A stretch of 64,000 bases of DNA, from contig JBQKKG010000008.1 in the NCBI GenBank assembly GCA_052116865.1, positions 62,001 to 126,000 of the forward strand, written 5' to 3'. The notes below the pieces were generated by a model. It was not told where the DNA came from, searched no databases, and was given only the letters and a program-made list of their open reading frames with translations. The DNA is from CAUPWF01 sp963515125. GTDB taxonomy: Bacteria > Bacillota > Clostridia > Lachnospirales > Lachnospiraceae. Positions 32,740 through 41,781 of the stretch are shown piece by piece (within the stretch, counting starts at the first letter, position 1; each line of letters starts with the position of its first letter). Position numbers and translations under genes: made by a program.

Positions 32740-32839
32740 AGGAGACTGTGATATATTATTTTATTGGACATGTGTCTGATAATCAATTTTTCCTTGTTCC
32801 TAATGAAATAGGAGCCAGAGACCATAAGGAGGTACAAGC

Positions 32840-33127
32840 ATGAACAAATATGAATTAGCAGTTGTTGTTAATGCAAAAATCGAAGATGACGTAAGAGCAG
32901 ATGTAGTCGAAAAAGTAAAAGCATTAGTAGCTCGTTTCGGCGGAAATGTGACTAACGTTGATGAATGGGGTAAGAAAAGATTAGCTTACGAAATTCAAAA
33001 GATGAAAGAAGGATATTACTACTTCATCCACTTCGAATCTGATTCAACAGTTCCAGGCGAAATCGAACAAAGACTTCGTATTACGGAAAACGTTATCAGA
33101 TATTTATGCGTTAAACAAGAAGCATAA
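32840..33127 (+). CDS. rpsF: 30S ribosomal protein S6
   Basis: The 95-aa protein has the S6 pattern: YELAVVVNAKIEDD, GGNVTNVDEWGKKRLAYEIQKMKEGYYYFI and RLRITENVIRYL. It binds S18 in the small subunit platform. It is followed by ssb and rpsR in the arrangement found throughout Firmicutes. AAGGAGG precedes the ATG. Confidence 0.98.
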   Translation: MNKYELAVVVNAKIEDDVRADVVEKVKALVARFGGNVTNVDEWGKKRLAYEIQKMKEGYYYFIHFESDSTVPGEIEQRLRITENVIRYLCVKQEA

Positions 33128-33148
33128 TAGAGAAAAGAGGATAATCGT

Positions 33149-33589
33149 ATGAATAAAGTAATTTTAATGGGACGTTTAACCAGAGATCCAGAAGTTAGAT
33201 ATTCACAAGGAGAAAGCTCACTTGCGATTGCAAGATATACATTAGCTGTTGACCGTCGATTTAAGAGAGATGGAGAAGCAAGTGCGGACTTTATTAACTG
33301 TGTAGTATTCGGTAAATCAGCTGAATTTTCAGAGAAGTATTTTCGTCAGGGTCTTAGAGTTGTAGTATCTGGTCGTATTCAGACTGGAAGCTATACCAAT
33401 AAGGAAGGCGTAAAGGTATATACTACGGAAGTTGTTGTGGAAGAACAAGAATTTGCAGAGAGTAAAGCGGCAAGCGAGAGTAATGCAGGTAATTATGGCG
33501 CAGCACCTAGTCCATCACCAAGCGTTAGTGCAGGGGATGGTTTCATGAATATTCCAGACGGAATCGACGAAGAATTACCATTTAGTTAA
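33149..33589 (+). CDS. ssb: Single-stranded DNA-binding protein
   Basis: The 146-aa protein has an OB-fold (MNKVILMGRLTRDPEVRY, FINCVVFGKSAEFSEKYFRQG, TTEVVVEEQEF), a glycine/serine/proline-rich tail and the acidic C-terminal tip DEELPFS that recruits partner proteins. It lies between rpsF and rpsR as usual and protects single-stranded DNA in replication and repair. Confidence 0.98.
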   Translation: MNKVILMGRLTRDPEVRYSQGESSLAIARYTLAVDRRFKRDGEASADFINCVVFGKSAEFSEKYFRQGLRVVVSGRIQTGSYTNKEGVKVYTTEVVVEEQEFAESKAASESNAGNYGAAPSPSPSVSAGDGFMNIPDGIDEELPFS

Positions 33590-33648
33590 ACATACGAAAT
33601 TACTGAGTTCGGTAGAACTTCATAAATTCTAAATAGGAGGTAATAGCA

Positions 33649-33915
33649 ATGGCTTACGATAAAGGTAATAGATCTGATTCTCCAATGAAGAGAAGAGGAA
33701 ATGGTCGTAGAAGAAAAAAAGTATGTGTATTCTGCGGAAAAGAAAATAACGATATCGATTATAAAGATGTAGTTAAATTAAGAAAATATGTTTCTGAAAG
33801 AGGAAAAATTCTTCCTAGAAGAATCACAGGAAACTGTGCAAAACATCAGAGAGCTCTTACAGTGGCAATTAAGAGAGCAAGACATATCGCATTAATGCCT
33901 TATGTACAAGATTAA
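33649..33915 (+). CDS. rpsR: 30S ribosomal protein S18
   Basis: The 88-aa basic protein has the S18 pattern KYVSERGKILPRRITGNCAKHQRALTVAIKRARHIALMPY. CVFCGKEN gives the N-terminal Cys pair found in zinc-binding versions. TAGGAGG precedes the start and a strong terminator follows. Confidence 0.98.
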   Translation: MAYDKGNRSDSPMKRRGNGRRRKKVCVFCGKENNDIDYKDVVKLRKYVSERGKILPRRITGNCAKHQRALTVAIKRARHIALMPYVQD

Positions 33916-33948
33916 TTTTACTGTATAGGTTAGAGAAATATGAATTTT

Positions 33949-33993
33949 AAAGGCTATTGTGCTAAGTTAAATCTAAGCACGATAGCCTTTTTG
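33949..33993. terminator. Terminator after rpsR, also serving the AraC gene
   Basis: AAAGGCTATTGTGCT (33949-33963) pairs with AGCACGATAGCCTTT (33976-33990), one G-T pair, and is followed by T. A matching A tract makes it usable from the minus strand too. Confidence 0.85.
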
Positions 33994-34003
33994 ATAAAAA
34001 AGT

Positions 34004-34918
34004 TTAATGCCAGTTTTCTTCTGATATTGCCTTTATAGACGTAGCATATTCGGAAGGAGTCATCCCTGTAATTTTCTTGAATTGTCTAGAAAAGTAATGA
34101 ATAGAACCATAGCCTAATTGTTCAGAAATCTGAGTGAAATTGAGTTTATTCGTTCGAATCATCTGCTTAGCAGCGCTAATTTTCATCTTGGAAAAATATT
34201 CTATAATACCCAAATTACATTTTTCACGAAAAATCTTTTGCAGTTGAGAGCGTCCGATTAAGTTTTCTCTGCAAATGCTATCAATCGTTACTTGCGTGTC
34301 CAGATTTTGTTCCAAATAGTCTAGTACGCGGTTAAAAATTTCATCATCGCTCTTACTTTTTGTTGTTTTGGGTATACTAATTGGAGATTTCTTTTGTACA
34401 ACAATTGTACTAGTATTGCGTCGGAACATATGGATTAAAAAATGTTCTAAATAAAGTTTGATAAGTTGTCCAGAAGCGAAAGGGGCATCGTCCCTAATCG
34501 TCATGTGAGTAAGATAAGGGTCATCTAGTCTACAATCGAATGTATGTCTTGCCTCTATTATTATGTCAGCTAAAATATTACGTTCCATTTCGTCTATTTT
34601 CAAGACTTTATTTTTAAAAAAATTCATATTTTGGCTAGTGCAAGAAAACGATGCTACTACTAAATTGGGTGCAATTTCTCCATTGGCTTCCACGGTATGA
34701 AATTCATTTGGCCTATGAAAAATAATATCGCCTCTTTTGAGAAGTACTTTTTTGGTATCAGTTAAGATATAAACTTCGCCCTTATCCACACAGCAAAATT
34801 CCCAAAAATCGTGTTTTTCTCCTTTAAAAGAAAAATCACTCATATATTCAAAATAGTGAATGGTAAATAAATCGCTAATAATTAGGTCGTCTTTTAAAGG
34901 TATGCGCTTATAATTCAT
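34004..34918 (-). CDS. AraC-family regulator with cupin sensor
   Basis: The 304-aa protein has an N-terminal cupin-like ligand-binding domain (about residues 20-110: FWEFCCVDKGEVYILT, RGDIIFHRPNEFHTV). The C-terminal double helix-turn-helix of AraC/XylS (about 200-295) ends GYGSIHYFSRQFKKITGMTPSEY. It is divergent from the sugar ABC importer and probably activates it. The sequence GCATATTTG appears twice between them. Confidence 0.88.
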   Translation of the reverse strand: MNYKRIPLKDDLIISDLFTIHYFEYMSDFSFKGEKHDFWEFCCVDKGEVYILTDTKKVLLKRGDIIFHRPNEFHTVEANGEIAPNLVVASFSCTSQNMNFFKNKVLKIDEMERNILADIIIEARHTFDCRLDDPYLTHMTIRDDAPFASGQLIKLYLEHFLIHMFRRNTSTIVVQKKSPISIPKTTKSKSDDEIFNRVLDYLEQNLDTQVTIDSICRENLIGRSQLQKIFREKCNLGIIEYFSKMKISAAKQMIRTNKLNFTQISEQLGYGSIHYFSRQFKKITGMTPSEYATSIKAISEENWH

Positions 34919-34966
34919 TTAAAAACTCCTTTGTCGTATTTTGTTGAAAGTTACTAATATAATAAC

Positions 34967-35049
34967 GCATATTTGCAGAAAAAGCAAAAGAAAAGTGCAG
35001 ATAGTACAAATTATCAGTTATATAATCCAAAGATTTTTGTGCATATTTG
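34967..35049. promoter_or_regulatory. GCATATTTG direct repeats upstream of the sugar importer
   Basis: GCATATTTG occurs at 34967-34975 and 35041-35049. A close relative, GCATATTTA, lies at 38370-38378 before the nucleotidyltransferase gene. The second copy is just upstream of a TACAAT -10 box at 35053-35058. They could be AraC-type operators shared by both promoters. The link to the divergent regulator is inference. Confidence 0.35.
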
Positions 35050-35093
35050 TAATACAATACAGTTAACCAATAAACTATAGGAGGTAAACGGTT

Positions 35094-36362
35094 ATGAAAA
35101 AGAAAGTGATAAGCATATTATTATGCGTAGGTCTTGTAGCATCTATGGTAGTAGGATGTGGAGGATCTAAAAAAGCAGATGGTGACAGCAAGAGCAAAGG
35201 TGGGGACAAGCTGGTATACTGGTCTATGTGGGAAGCTACAGAGCCTCAGGGAAAAGCAATTAAAGCGGCAATTGATGCTTACACAAAAGAGACGGGTGTC
35301 GAAGTAGATGTTCAATTTAAAGGGCGTACAGGTATCCGTGAAGGACTTCAACCAGCATTAGATGCAGGAACCAATATCGACTTATTTGACGAGGACATCG
35401 ACCGCGTAAATGATACGTGGGGAAAATATCTTATGGATTTAGAAGATCTTGCAAAAGAAAATGATTATGAAGCTACTGCAAATCCAGGGTTGATTGCTGC
35501 TTGTAAAGAAAAAGGTGATGGAACATTAAAATCAATCCCTTATCAACCAAATGTTTTCGCATTTTTCTATAATCAAGATTTATTTGATAAAGCTGGAATT
35601 AAAGAAACACCTCAGACATGGGCAGAATTCTTGGATGTATGCCAAAAATTAAAAGATGCAGGCATTACACCAATGACAATGGACGATGCTTATGCAACAA
35701 GTGTGATTGGTTATCACTTGGGAAGATTAGTTGGAGAAGATGGTGTTAGAGCGATTGTAAATGATGGAAAATGGGATGACCCAGCAGTTGCTCAAATGGC
35801 AAAAGATTATGCAGAATTAGCATCAAAAGGATATTTTTCTGAAAATGTTGGATCTAACGTATGGCCAGCAGGACAAAACAGTGAATTGGCAACTGGTGAA
35901 GTTGCAATGTACTTAAATGGTTCTTGGTTGCCAAACGAAGTAAAAGATATTGCAGGAGAAAATTTTAACTGGGGATGCTTTGCTTATCCTGCAGTTGATG
36001 GCGGTAAGACCGGAATTGAAACAAATAATTTTGGAGCACAGGTATTTGCAATTAATAAAGACTCTAAAAAGGGAAAAGAAGCATTTGCTTTGATTGAAAA
36101 GATAACAAAAGGTGAATTTGACAAACAATTGTCTGATGATTCTATTGGTATTCCAGCTGACACCACTAATTCTGAGTGGCCAGCATTAGTAAGTTGTGCA
36201 AAACCTGTTATGGAAGGTTCGACAGCACGTTTTACATGGGCAGTTGGTGTAGAGTCAAATGAAAATATGACACCAGTTATTAAAGAAAACTTCATCAAAT
36301 TGATGGCTGGAACACAAACAGCGGATGAGTTTGTAAAAGCAATGCAAGACGCTAGTAAATAA
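35094..36362 (+). CDS. Sugar ABC transporter substrate-binding lipoprotein
   Basis: This 422-aa family 1 extracellular solute-binding protein has a lipoprotein signal with C22 (SMVVGCGGSKK). The core shows LVYWSMWEATEPQGKAIKAAIDAY and PYQPNVFAFFYNQDLFDKAGI. It would capture an oligosaccharide or amino sugar outside the cell for the two permeases that follow. No ATPase gene is in the cluster, so a shared MsmX-type ATPase elsewhere is likely. AGGAGG precedes the start. A hairpin separates it from the permeases. Confidence 0.92.
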   Translation: MKKKVISILLCVGLVASMVVGCGGSKKADGDSKSKGGDKLVYWSMWEATEPQGKAIKAAIDAYTKETGVEVDVQFKGRTGIREGLQPALDAGTNIDLFDEDIDRVNDTWGKYLMDLEDLAKENDYEATANPGLIAACKEKGDGTLKSIPYQPNVFAFFYNQDLFDKAGIKETPQTWAEFLDVCQKLKDAGITPMTMDDAYATSVIGYHLGRLVGEDGVRAIVNDGKWDDPAVAQMAKDYAELASKGYFSENVGSNVWPAGQNSELATGEVAMYLNGSWLPNEVKDIAGENFNWGCFAYPAVDGGKTGIETNNFGAQVFAINKDSKKGKEAFALIEKITKGEFDKQLSDDSIGIPADTTNSEWPALVSCAKPVMEGSTARFTWAVGVESNENMTPVIKENFIKLMAGTQTADEFVKAMQDASK

Positions 36363-36369
36363 TGAATCC

Positions 36370-36409
36370 AATATGGTGGCATCGTGTCGCGCGCTGCCAC
36401 CATATTTTT
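36370..36409 (+). terminator. Partial terminator between binding protein and permeases
   Basis: AATATGGTGGCA (36370-36381) pairs perfectly with TGCCACCATATT (36395-36406), followed by TTTA. Such hairpins after the binding-protein gene let most transcripts stop there, giving excess binding protein. Confidence 0.75.
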
Positions 36410-36461
36410 ATCTTATATGATATAATGGTGTAAGAATTGATTTATGGAAGGAGTTGCAAAT

Positions 36462-37367
36462 ATGAAAAAAAATAAAGCCATGATAGTTGCATTCCTAGCG
36501 CCAGCGGTACTTTTCTTTTTAGTTATCTTCGTATATCCAATTGTGAGAACACTTGCTATGAGTTTTTTCCAAATTGAAGGAGTAACAGATGGAATTGGAT
36601 TATGGACGTTCTCGGGAGTTGAAAACTATAAGAAATTAATAACCACACAGTTATTCAAAACTGCAATGATGAATTTAGCAAAAATATGGCTGTTTGGTGG
36701 AATTATTGTCATGAGTCTTTCTCTGTTATTTGGCGTAATTTTAACTAGTGGAATTCGATTTAAAAAATTCTTTAGAGCAATTATTTATTTACCTAACATT
36801 GTGAGTGCTGTTGCACTTGCAACTATGTGGTTACAATACGTGTATAGCCCGAAATTTGGATTATTAAAAAGTTTCTTCACGGCATTACACTTGAAGGGAT
36901 TGGCAGCAATCCAATGGACAGATGGGGATCATAAATTTTTAGCATTACTTTTGGCATATTGTTTTGGCATGGTAGGGTATCATATGCTGATTTGGACCAG
37001 CGGAATTGAAAGAATCAGCCCAGATTTATATGAGGCGGCAACAATCGATGGAGCAAATAAGCCTCAACAATTTAAGTATATGACAATGCCTCTTCTTAAG
37101 GGGGTATTTAGGACGAATATTACTATGTGGAGCGTTAGTTGTGTAGGATTCTTTGTATGGTCTCAGTTATTTTCTACTGTAACAGCAGAAAATTCTACGA
37201 TTGTTCCTATGGTTTATATGTACTTGCAAATGTTTGGAGCAGGTAATACAGTAACAAATCGTAATGCGGGACTGGCCGCCGCTATTGGCGTTGTGCTAAG
37301 CTTATGTGTAGTTTTGATTTTTACGATATGTAATCGGGTACTAAGAGATGATGATTTGGAATTCTAG
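36462..37367 (+). CDS. Sugar ABC transporter permease (MalF type)
   Basis: The 301-aa protein has six helices and the coupling loop LYEAATIDGANKPQQFKYMTMPLL (EAA motif). GGAAGGAG fixes the ATG at 36462. A frame opening at 36444 contains that site and is too early. It is first of a heteromeric permease pair. Confidence 0.92.
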   Translation: MKKNKAMIVAFLAPAVLFFLVIFVYPIVRTLAMSFFQIEGVTDGIGLWTFSGVENYKKLITTQLFKTAMMNLAKIWLFGGIIVMSLSLLFGVILTSGIRFKKFFRAIIYLPNIVSAVALATMWLQYVYSPKFGLLKSFFTALHLKGLAAIQWTDGDHKFLALLLAYCFGMVGYHMLIWTSGIERISPDLYEAATIDGANKPQQFKYMTMPLLKGVFRTNITMWSVSCVGFFVWSQLFSTVTAENSTIVPMVYMYLQMFGAGNTVTNRNAGLAAAIGVVLSLCVVLIFTICNRVLRDDDLEF

Positions 37368-37383
37368 AAAGGGGGAGAAGGAT

Positions 37384-38262
37384 ATGGCAAGAGAGAAGAA
37401 AGTCAGAGGCAGAGTTAACTGGAAACGAGAAGCAAAACTGGTTCCTGGGTATATCATCCTTATCCTTTGGGTTATATTTACATTCGTATTATTAGGATGG
37501 GTCATTGGTGCAAGTTTTGCAACAACACCAGACATTTTTGCAGGAAAAGCATTGGATTTTCCAACAGGATTACATTTTGAGAATTATATAAAGGCATGGA
37601 CCACATCTAATGTATCTACTTTTTTTACCAATTCTTTGCTATATGCAATTGTGTCTTGTGTGGCATTGATTCTCGTGTGTGCACCTGCGGCATATGTACT
37701 GTCTAGATTTGATTTTATTGCAAATAAAGTCATACAGACTAGTTTTGTATCGGCAATGGGAACACCGGTCATAATGGTAATATTACCGTTATTTGGAATC
37801 GTGTCTGCTATGGGAATTTTGAATAATATTTCCATGAATCGAGTGGTATTGATTTTGCTTTATATAGGTATTAACGTTCCGTATACAACTGTTTTTCTAT
37901 TAACATTTTTCAGTAATTTATCAAGAACATATGAAGAGGCAGCAGCTATTGATGGTTGTTCCCCTATGAAAACATTCTGGAAAATCATGTTCCCAATGGC
38001 ACAATCGGGGCTTGTAACAGTTACCATTTTTAATTTTATTAATATCTGGAATGAATACTTTTTATCTTTGATTTTTGCAAATTCGGATCAATTAAGGCCG
38101 GTAGCGGTAGGCTTGTATTCTATGATTAACTCCATGAAGTACACCGGAGACTGGGCAGGTATGTTTGCGGCAGTAACGATTGTGTTTTTACCTACATTTA
38201 TCCTATATATCTTCTTATCGGAGAAGATTATTGGAGGGGTCACAGGTGGTATTAAGGGATAA
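37384..38262 (+). CDS. Sugar ABC transporter permease (MalG type)
   Basis: The 292-aa partner permease has six helices. The coupling motif is YEEAAAIDGCSPMKTFWKIMFPM, and the C-terminal end FLSEKIIGGVTGGIKG is common in MalG-type subunits. AAGGGGGAG supports the ATG at 37384. The stop is followed by a hairpin. Confidence 0.93.
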   Translation: MAREKKVRGRVNWKREAKLVPGYIILILWVIFTFVLLGWVIGASFATTPDIFAGKALDFPTGLHFENYIKAWTTSNVSTFFTNSLLYAIVSCVALILVCAPAAYVLSRFDFIANKVIQTSFVSAMGTPVIMVILPLFGIVSAMGILNNISMNRVVLILLYIGINVPYTTVFLLTFFSNLSRTYEEAAAIDGCSPMKTFWKIMFPMAQSGLVTVTIFNFINIWNEYFLSLIFANSDQLRPVAVGLYSMINSMKYTGDWAGMFAAVTIVFLPTFILYIFLSEKIIGGVTGGIKG

Positions 38263-38292
38263 TTTTGTAAAATGTGATATCTGTTAATAAGG

Positions 38293-38332
38293 GGGCGCTT
38301 ATCTTTTAAATTTTGTGAGAAGATAGGTGCCC
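38293..38332 (+). terminator. Hairpin after the sugar importer genes
   Basis: GGGCGCTTATCTT (38293-38305) pairs with AAGATAGGTGCCC (38320-38332) with two G-T pairs. No clean T run follows, so termination may be partial. Confidence 0.5.
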
Positions 38333-38486
38333 TTAAGTGTACTTTTGATTGTTTTTTATTGATAAATTTGCATATTTAGATTAAAATAGTAGAAGTGAGC
38401 TAATAGTGCAAACTTGGTAATAAATATGATAAAGATTTTAAAGTATGTTTGTATTACAATGAGGATAGATAATAGGAGGTATGGAA

Positions 38487-39419
38487 ATGAAAAAACCAGT
38501 ATTAGTAATTATGGCAGCGGGAATGGGTAGTCGTTACGGTGGGCTAAAACAGATAGATCCAGTGGATAAACAAGGACATATTATTATGGACTTTTCTATT
38601 TATGATGCAAAACAAGCAGGATTTGAAAAAGTTGTATTTATTATCAAAAGGGAAAATGAGGCAGATTTTAAAGAGGCTGTAGGCAAACGCATGGAGCAGA
38701 TTATGGATGTAGCCTATGTGTTTCAAGATATTCAGAATATCCCAGAGGGTTATAACGTGCCAGAGGGACGTGTGAAACCTTGGGGAACAGCACATGCGGT
38801 ATTGAGCTGTAAAGATGAGGTGGATGGACCATTTGCAGTGATTAATGCGGATGATTATTATGGAAGGGATGCATTTAAAAAAATCTATGATTATTTGTCG
38901 ACCCATGAAGACGATACACAATATCGCTATACGATGGTGGGGTATGCACTAGAGAATACATTGACAGAAAACGGTCATGTAGCACGTGGTGTTTGTGATA
39001 TGAATGCTAAAGGTGAGTTGATAAGTATTCATGAGAGAACACGAATTGAGAAGAAAGATGGTAAGGCAGCATATACAGAGGATGATGGGGCAACTTGGGT
39101 AGAGCTTCCAGAAGATAAAATAGTCTCTATGAATATGTGGGGATTTACCAATAGCATTTTAAGTGAGATCAAGAAAGGGCTACCAGCATTTTTGGAAGAG
39201 GGATTGAAGGTAAATCCTATGAAATGCGAGTACTTTTTACCAACGGTTGTAAGTAATCTGATGGAAGAAGGTCGTGCAACAGTAGATGTACTGAAATCTA
39301 AGGATAAATGGTATGGGGTAACATATAAAGAAGATAAACCGGTCGTGGAAGCGGCGATTGAGTTATTTAAAAATCAAGGTATTTATCCAGAAAAATTGTG
39401 GGGTGACATTCATGGATAA
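38487..39419 (+). CDS. Sugar-1-phosphate nucleotidyltransferase family protein
   Basis: The 310-aa protein has the nucleotidyltransferase N-terminus VLVIMAAGMGSRYGGLKQIDPVD. FAVINADDYYGRDAFKKIYDYL carries the catalytic Asp pair. Its operon partners are a hexosamine-kinase-like protein (overlap of eight bases) and galE, which suggests it activates an N-acetylhexosamine 1-phosphate or galactose 1-phosphate with UTP. Start: AGGAGG at 38474-38479 is seven bases before ATG 38487, while ATG 38481 is too close. Substrate not proven. Confidence 0.82.
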   Translation: MKKPVLVIMAAGMGSRYGGLKQIDPVDKQGHIIMDFSIYDAKQAGFEKVVFIIKRENEADFKEAVGKRMEQIMDVAYVFQDIQNIPEGYNVPEGRVKPWGTAHAVLSCKDEVDGPFAVINADDYYGRDAFKKIYDYLSTHEDDTQYRYTMVGYALENTLTENGHVARGVCDMNAKGELISIHERTRIEKKDGKAAYTEDDGATWVELPEDKIVSMNMWGFTNSILSEIKKGLPAFLEEGLKVNPMKCEYFLPTVVSNLMEEGRATVDVLKSKDKWYGVTYKEDKPVVEAAIELFKNQGIYPEKLWGDIHG

Positions 39420-40524
39420 AATTGATACAAAGACGAAAGAAGAAGCGATTTCTAATTTTCAATTTGAGGGAACGCTTTTGTCAGAGGGTCCATATGGGAG
39501 TGGACATATAAATGATACATTTTTATTAACTTTTGATATATCTGGGATGGGTCAGATTAAAGTGATTTTGCAACGTATGAATAAAGAAATTTTTATGAAT
39601 CCGGTGCAGTTGATGGAAAATATTTTAGGCGTCACCTCTTATCTTCGGGAGCGAATTATAGAGAATCATGGAGATCCAGAGAGAGAGACATTGAATGTAA
39701 TTCGTACGTTGGATGATTTACCATATTATATTGACTCCACAGGAGATTATTGGAGGGCGTACAAATTCATTACAGGTGCCACAAGTTACGATCAAGTAGA
39801 AAAGCCAGATGACTTTTATCAAAGTGCAGTTGCATTTGGAAATTTTCAGCGATTGTTAGCGGCTTATCCAGCGAAGACATTACACGAAACGATTGTTGGT
39901 TTTCATGATACAAAAGCTAGATTGCAAGTATTTAAGCAGGCGGTGAAGGACGATGTGTGCAAAAGGGCTGCATTGGTACAAAAAGAAATTGAATTTGTCC
40001 TTTCGCGTGAGAATATAGCTAACACATTTGGGGATTTATTAGCAGCAGGTGAAATCCCACTACGGGTTACTCATAATGATACCAAACTAAATAATATTAT
40101 GATTGATGATAAGACGGGAAAAGGAATCTGTGTCATTGATTTGGATACTGTAATGCCAGGACTCGCGATGAATGATTTTGGAGATTCCATACGGTTTGGA
40201 GCAAGCACAGCTGCAGAAGATGAGCAAGATTTAAGTAAAGTAGAATGTGATATGGAGCTATTTGATTTATACGCAAAAGGGTTTATAGAAGGTTGTGCTG
40301 GAAAATTGACCGAAAAAGAGATACAATTAATGCCAATGGGAGCAAAAGTCATGACATTCGAATGTGGAATGCGATTCCTAACGGATTATTTACAAGGCGA
40401 CCATTACTTTAAGATACATCGTGATAACCATAATTTGGATCGTTGCCGCACGCAATTTAAGTTAGTGCAAGAAATGGAACAAAAGTGGGAATTGATGAAT
40501 GAAATCATTAAAAAGTATAGTTAG
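39412..40524 (+). CDS. Phosphotransferase of the APH fold, N-acetylhexosamine 1-kinase (NahK)-like
   Basis: The 370-aa protein carries an aminoglycoside-phosphotransferase-type kinase core: IPLRVTHNDTKLNNIMID (catalytic Asp/Asn loop) and CVIDLDTVMPGLAMNDFGDSIRFG (metal-binding Asp). NahK proteins of Bifidobacterium phosphorylate GlcNAc/GalNAc at the anomeric carbon, and this protein has the same kind of neighbours. It overlaps the nucleotidyltransferase end by eight bases. Its TAG stop merges into repeat A4. A sugar kinase role is likely; the exact sugar is inferred. Confidence 0.82.
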   Translation: MDKIDTKTKEEAISNFQFEGTLLSEGPYGSGHINDTFLLTFDISGMGQIKVILQRMNKEIFMNPVQLMENILGVTSYLRERIIENHGDPERETLNVIRTLDDLPYYIDSTGDYWRAYKFITGATSYDQVEKPDDFYQSAVAFGNFQRLLAAYPAKTLHETIVGFHDTKARLQVFKQAVKDDVCKRAALVQKEIEFVLSRENIANTFGDLLAAGEIPLRVTHNDTKLNNIMIDDKTGKGICVIDLDTVMPGLAMNDFGDSIRFGASTAAEDEQDLSKVECDMELFDLYAKGFIEGCAGKLTEKEIQLMPMGAKVMTFECGMRFLTDYLQGDHYFKIHRDNHNLDRCRTQFKLVQEMEQKWELMNEIIKKYS

Positions 40525-40580
40525 GGACACGGCAAATGTTAGATAGGGACGGAGGAAATGTGCAATGCCCCCGTCCCCAA
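40523..40580. repeat. Stop-codon palindromic repeat, type A copy 4 (degenerate)
   Basis: AGGGACACGGC starts inside the kinase TAG stop. The arms GGGACGGAGGAAATG and CAATGCCCCCGTCCC (about 40546-40577) pair with mismatches. It is an older or decayed copy of type A. Confidence 0.8.
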
Positions 40581-40595
40581 TGAAGGAGGTAGGGT

Positions 40596-41609
40596 ATGAA
40601 GATTTTAGTGACAGGTGGTGCTGGTTACATAGGTAGCCACACTTGCATAGAGCTTTTGGCAAAGGGCTATGATGTTGTAGTTGTCGATAATCTCTACAAT
40701 GCAAGCGAGGAGTCTTTGAGACGTGTGGAGGAGCTTTCTGGAAAGTCTGTAAAGTTCTACCAAGCGGATATCCGTGATGGTGCGGAGATGAACCGCATTT
40801 TTGCTACAGAGAAACCGGAGGCAGTTATTCATTTTGCAGGCTTAAAGGCAGTAGGGGAATCAGTAGCAAAGCCAATGGAATACTATGAGAATAACATAAG
40901 CGGAACCTTGGTGTTGTGTGAAGCGATGCGTAACAATGGGGTGAAAAATATTATCTTCAGTTCTTCTGCGACGGTTTATGGAGATCCAGCGTTCATTCCA
41001 ATCACAGAGGAGTGTCCAAAGGGTGCAGTAACCAACCCATATGGATGGACAAAGTGGATGTTAGAGCAGATCTTAACAGATATTCAGAAGGCAGATCCGG
41101 ACTGGAATGTGGTGCTATTACGCTATTTTAATCCGGTAGGGGCACATAAAAGTGGTAAGATAGGCGAAGATCCAAAGGGAATACCTAACAACTTGTTGCC
41201 TTACATTTCACAAGTAGCAGTTGGAAAATTGGAGTGCCTTGGAGTGTTTGGAGATGATTATGAGACTCCAGATGGTACAGGAGTACGTGACTATATTCAT
41301 GTAGTAGACTTGGCACTTGGACATGTAAAAGCCATTGAAAAATTGAAAGATAAAGAAGGCGTTTCTATCTATAATTTGGGAACTGGAAATGGTTATTCTG
41401 TATTAGATATGGTGAAAGCATTTGAAAAAGCTTGTGGAAAAGAAATTCCATATGCCATAAAACCGCGTCGGCCAGGTGATATTGCAACCTGTTATTGTAA
41501 TCCAGAAAAAGCTAAAAAAGAATTAGGGTGGGTGGCAACAAGAGAATTGGAAGAAATGTGTGAAGATTCTTGGAGGTGGCAATCCCAGAATCCTAATGGA
41601 TATTGTTAA
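40596..41609 (+). CDS. galE: UDP-glucose 4-epimerase
   Basis: The 337-aa SDR enzyme has the NAD-binding GGAGYIGSHTCIELL at the N-terminus. FSSSATVYGDP and NPYGWTKWMLEQ supply the catalytic Ser/Thr and YxxxK, and YFNPVGAHKSG follows. It interconverts UDP-glucose and UDP-galactose (and perhaps the GlcNAc/GalNAc forms). GAAGGAGG lies upstream. As the last gene of the sugar cluster it would pass galactose-type products to glycolysis. Confidence 0.96.
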   Translation: MKILVTGGAGYIGSHTCIELLAKGYDVVVVDNLYNASEESLRRVEELSGKSVKFYQADIRDGAEMNRIFATEKPEAVIHFAGLKAVGESVAKPMEYYENNISGTLVLCEAMRNNGVKNIIFSSSATVYGDPAFIPITEECPKGAVTNPYGWTKWMLEQILTDIQKADPDWNVVLLRYFNPVGAHKSGKIGEDPKGIPNNLLPYISQVAVGKLECLGVFGDDYETPDGTGVRDYIHVVDLALGHVKAIEKLKDKEGVSIYNLGTGNGYSVLDMVKAFEKACGKEIPYAIKPRRPGDIATCYCNPEKAKKELGWVATRELEEMCEDSWRWQSQNPNGYC

Positions 41610-41618
41610 TATAAGAAC

Positions 41619-41676
41619 TATAGATACCTCTAAGCATAACAATCATACAAATGCTTAGGGGTATCTGTAATTTTTA
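41619..41676 (+). terminator. Terminator after galE
   Basis: The arms 41619-41637 (containing AGATACCTCTAAGCAT) and 41651-41669 (ATGCTTAGGGGTATCT) pair along 19 bases with two mispairs and end in a T-rich tract. Confidence 0.82.
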
Positions 41677-41781
41677 TATAATTTTACTAGCCTTAACGCT
41701 ATTTGGCGGTTAATTCTTGAAAAGCTAAGTGGAAAGGTGGTATAATATAAATTGCAACTTTGTAACATTGAGGGTGAAAAG

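Noticed and set aside
32740..32839. S6:S18 autoregulatory leader motif before rpsF
   Set aside because: I could not find the conserved CCG-containing bulge or a convincing fold by hand; left as a plain leader.
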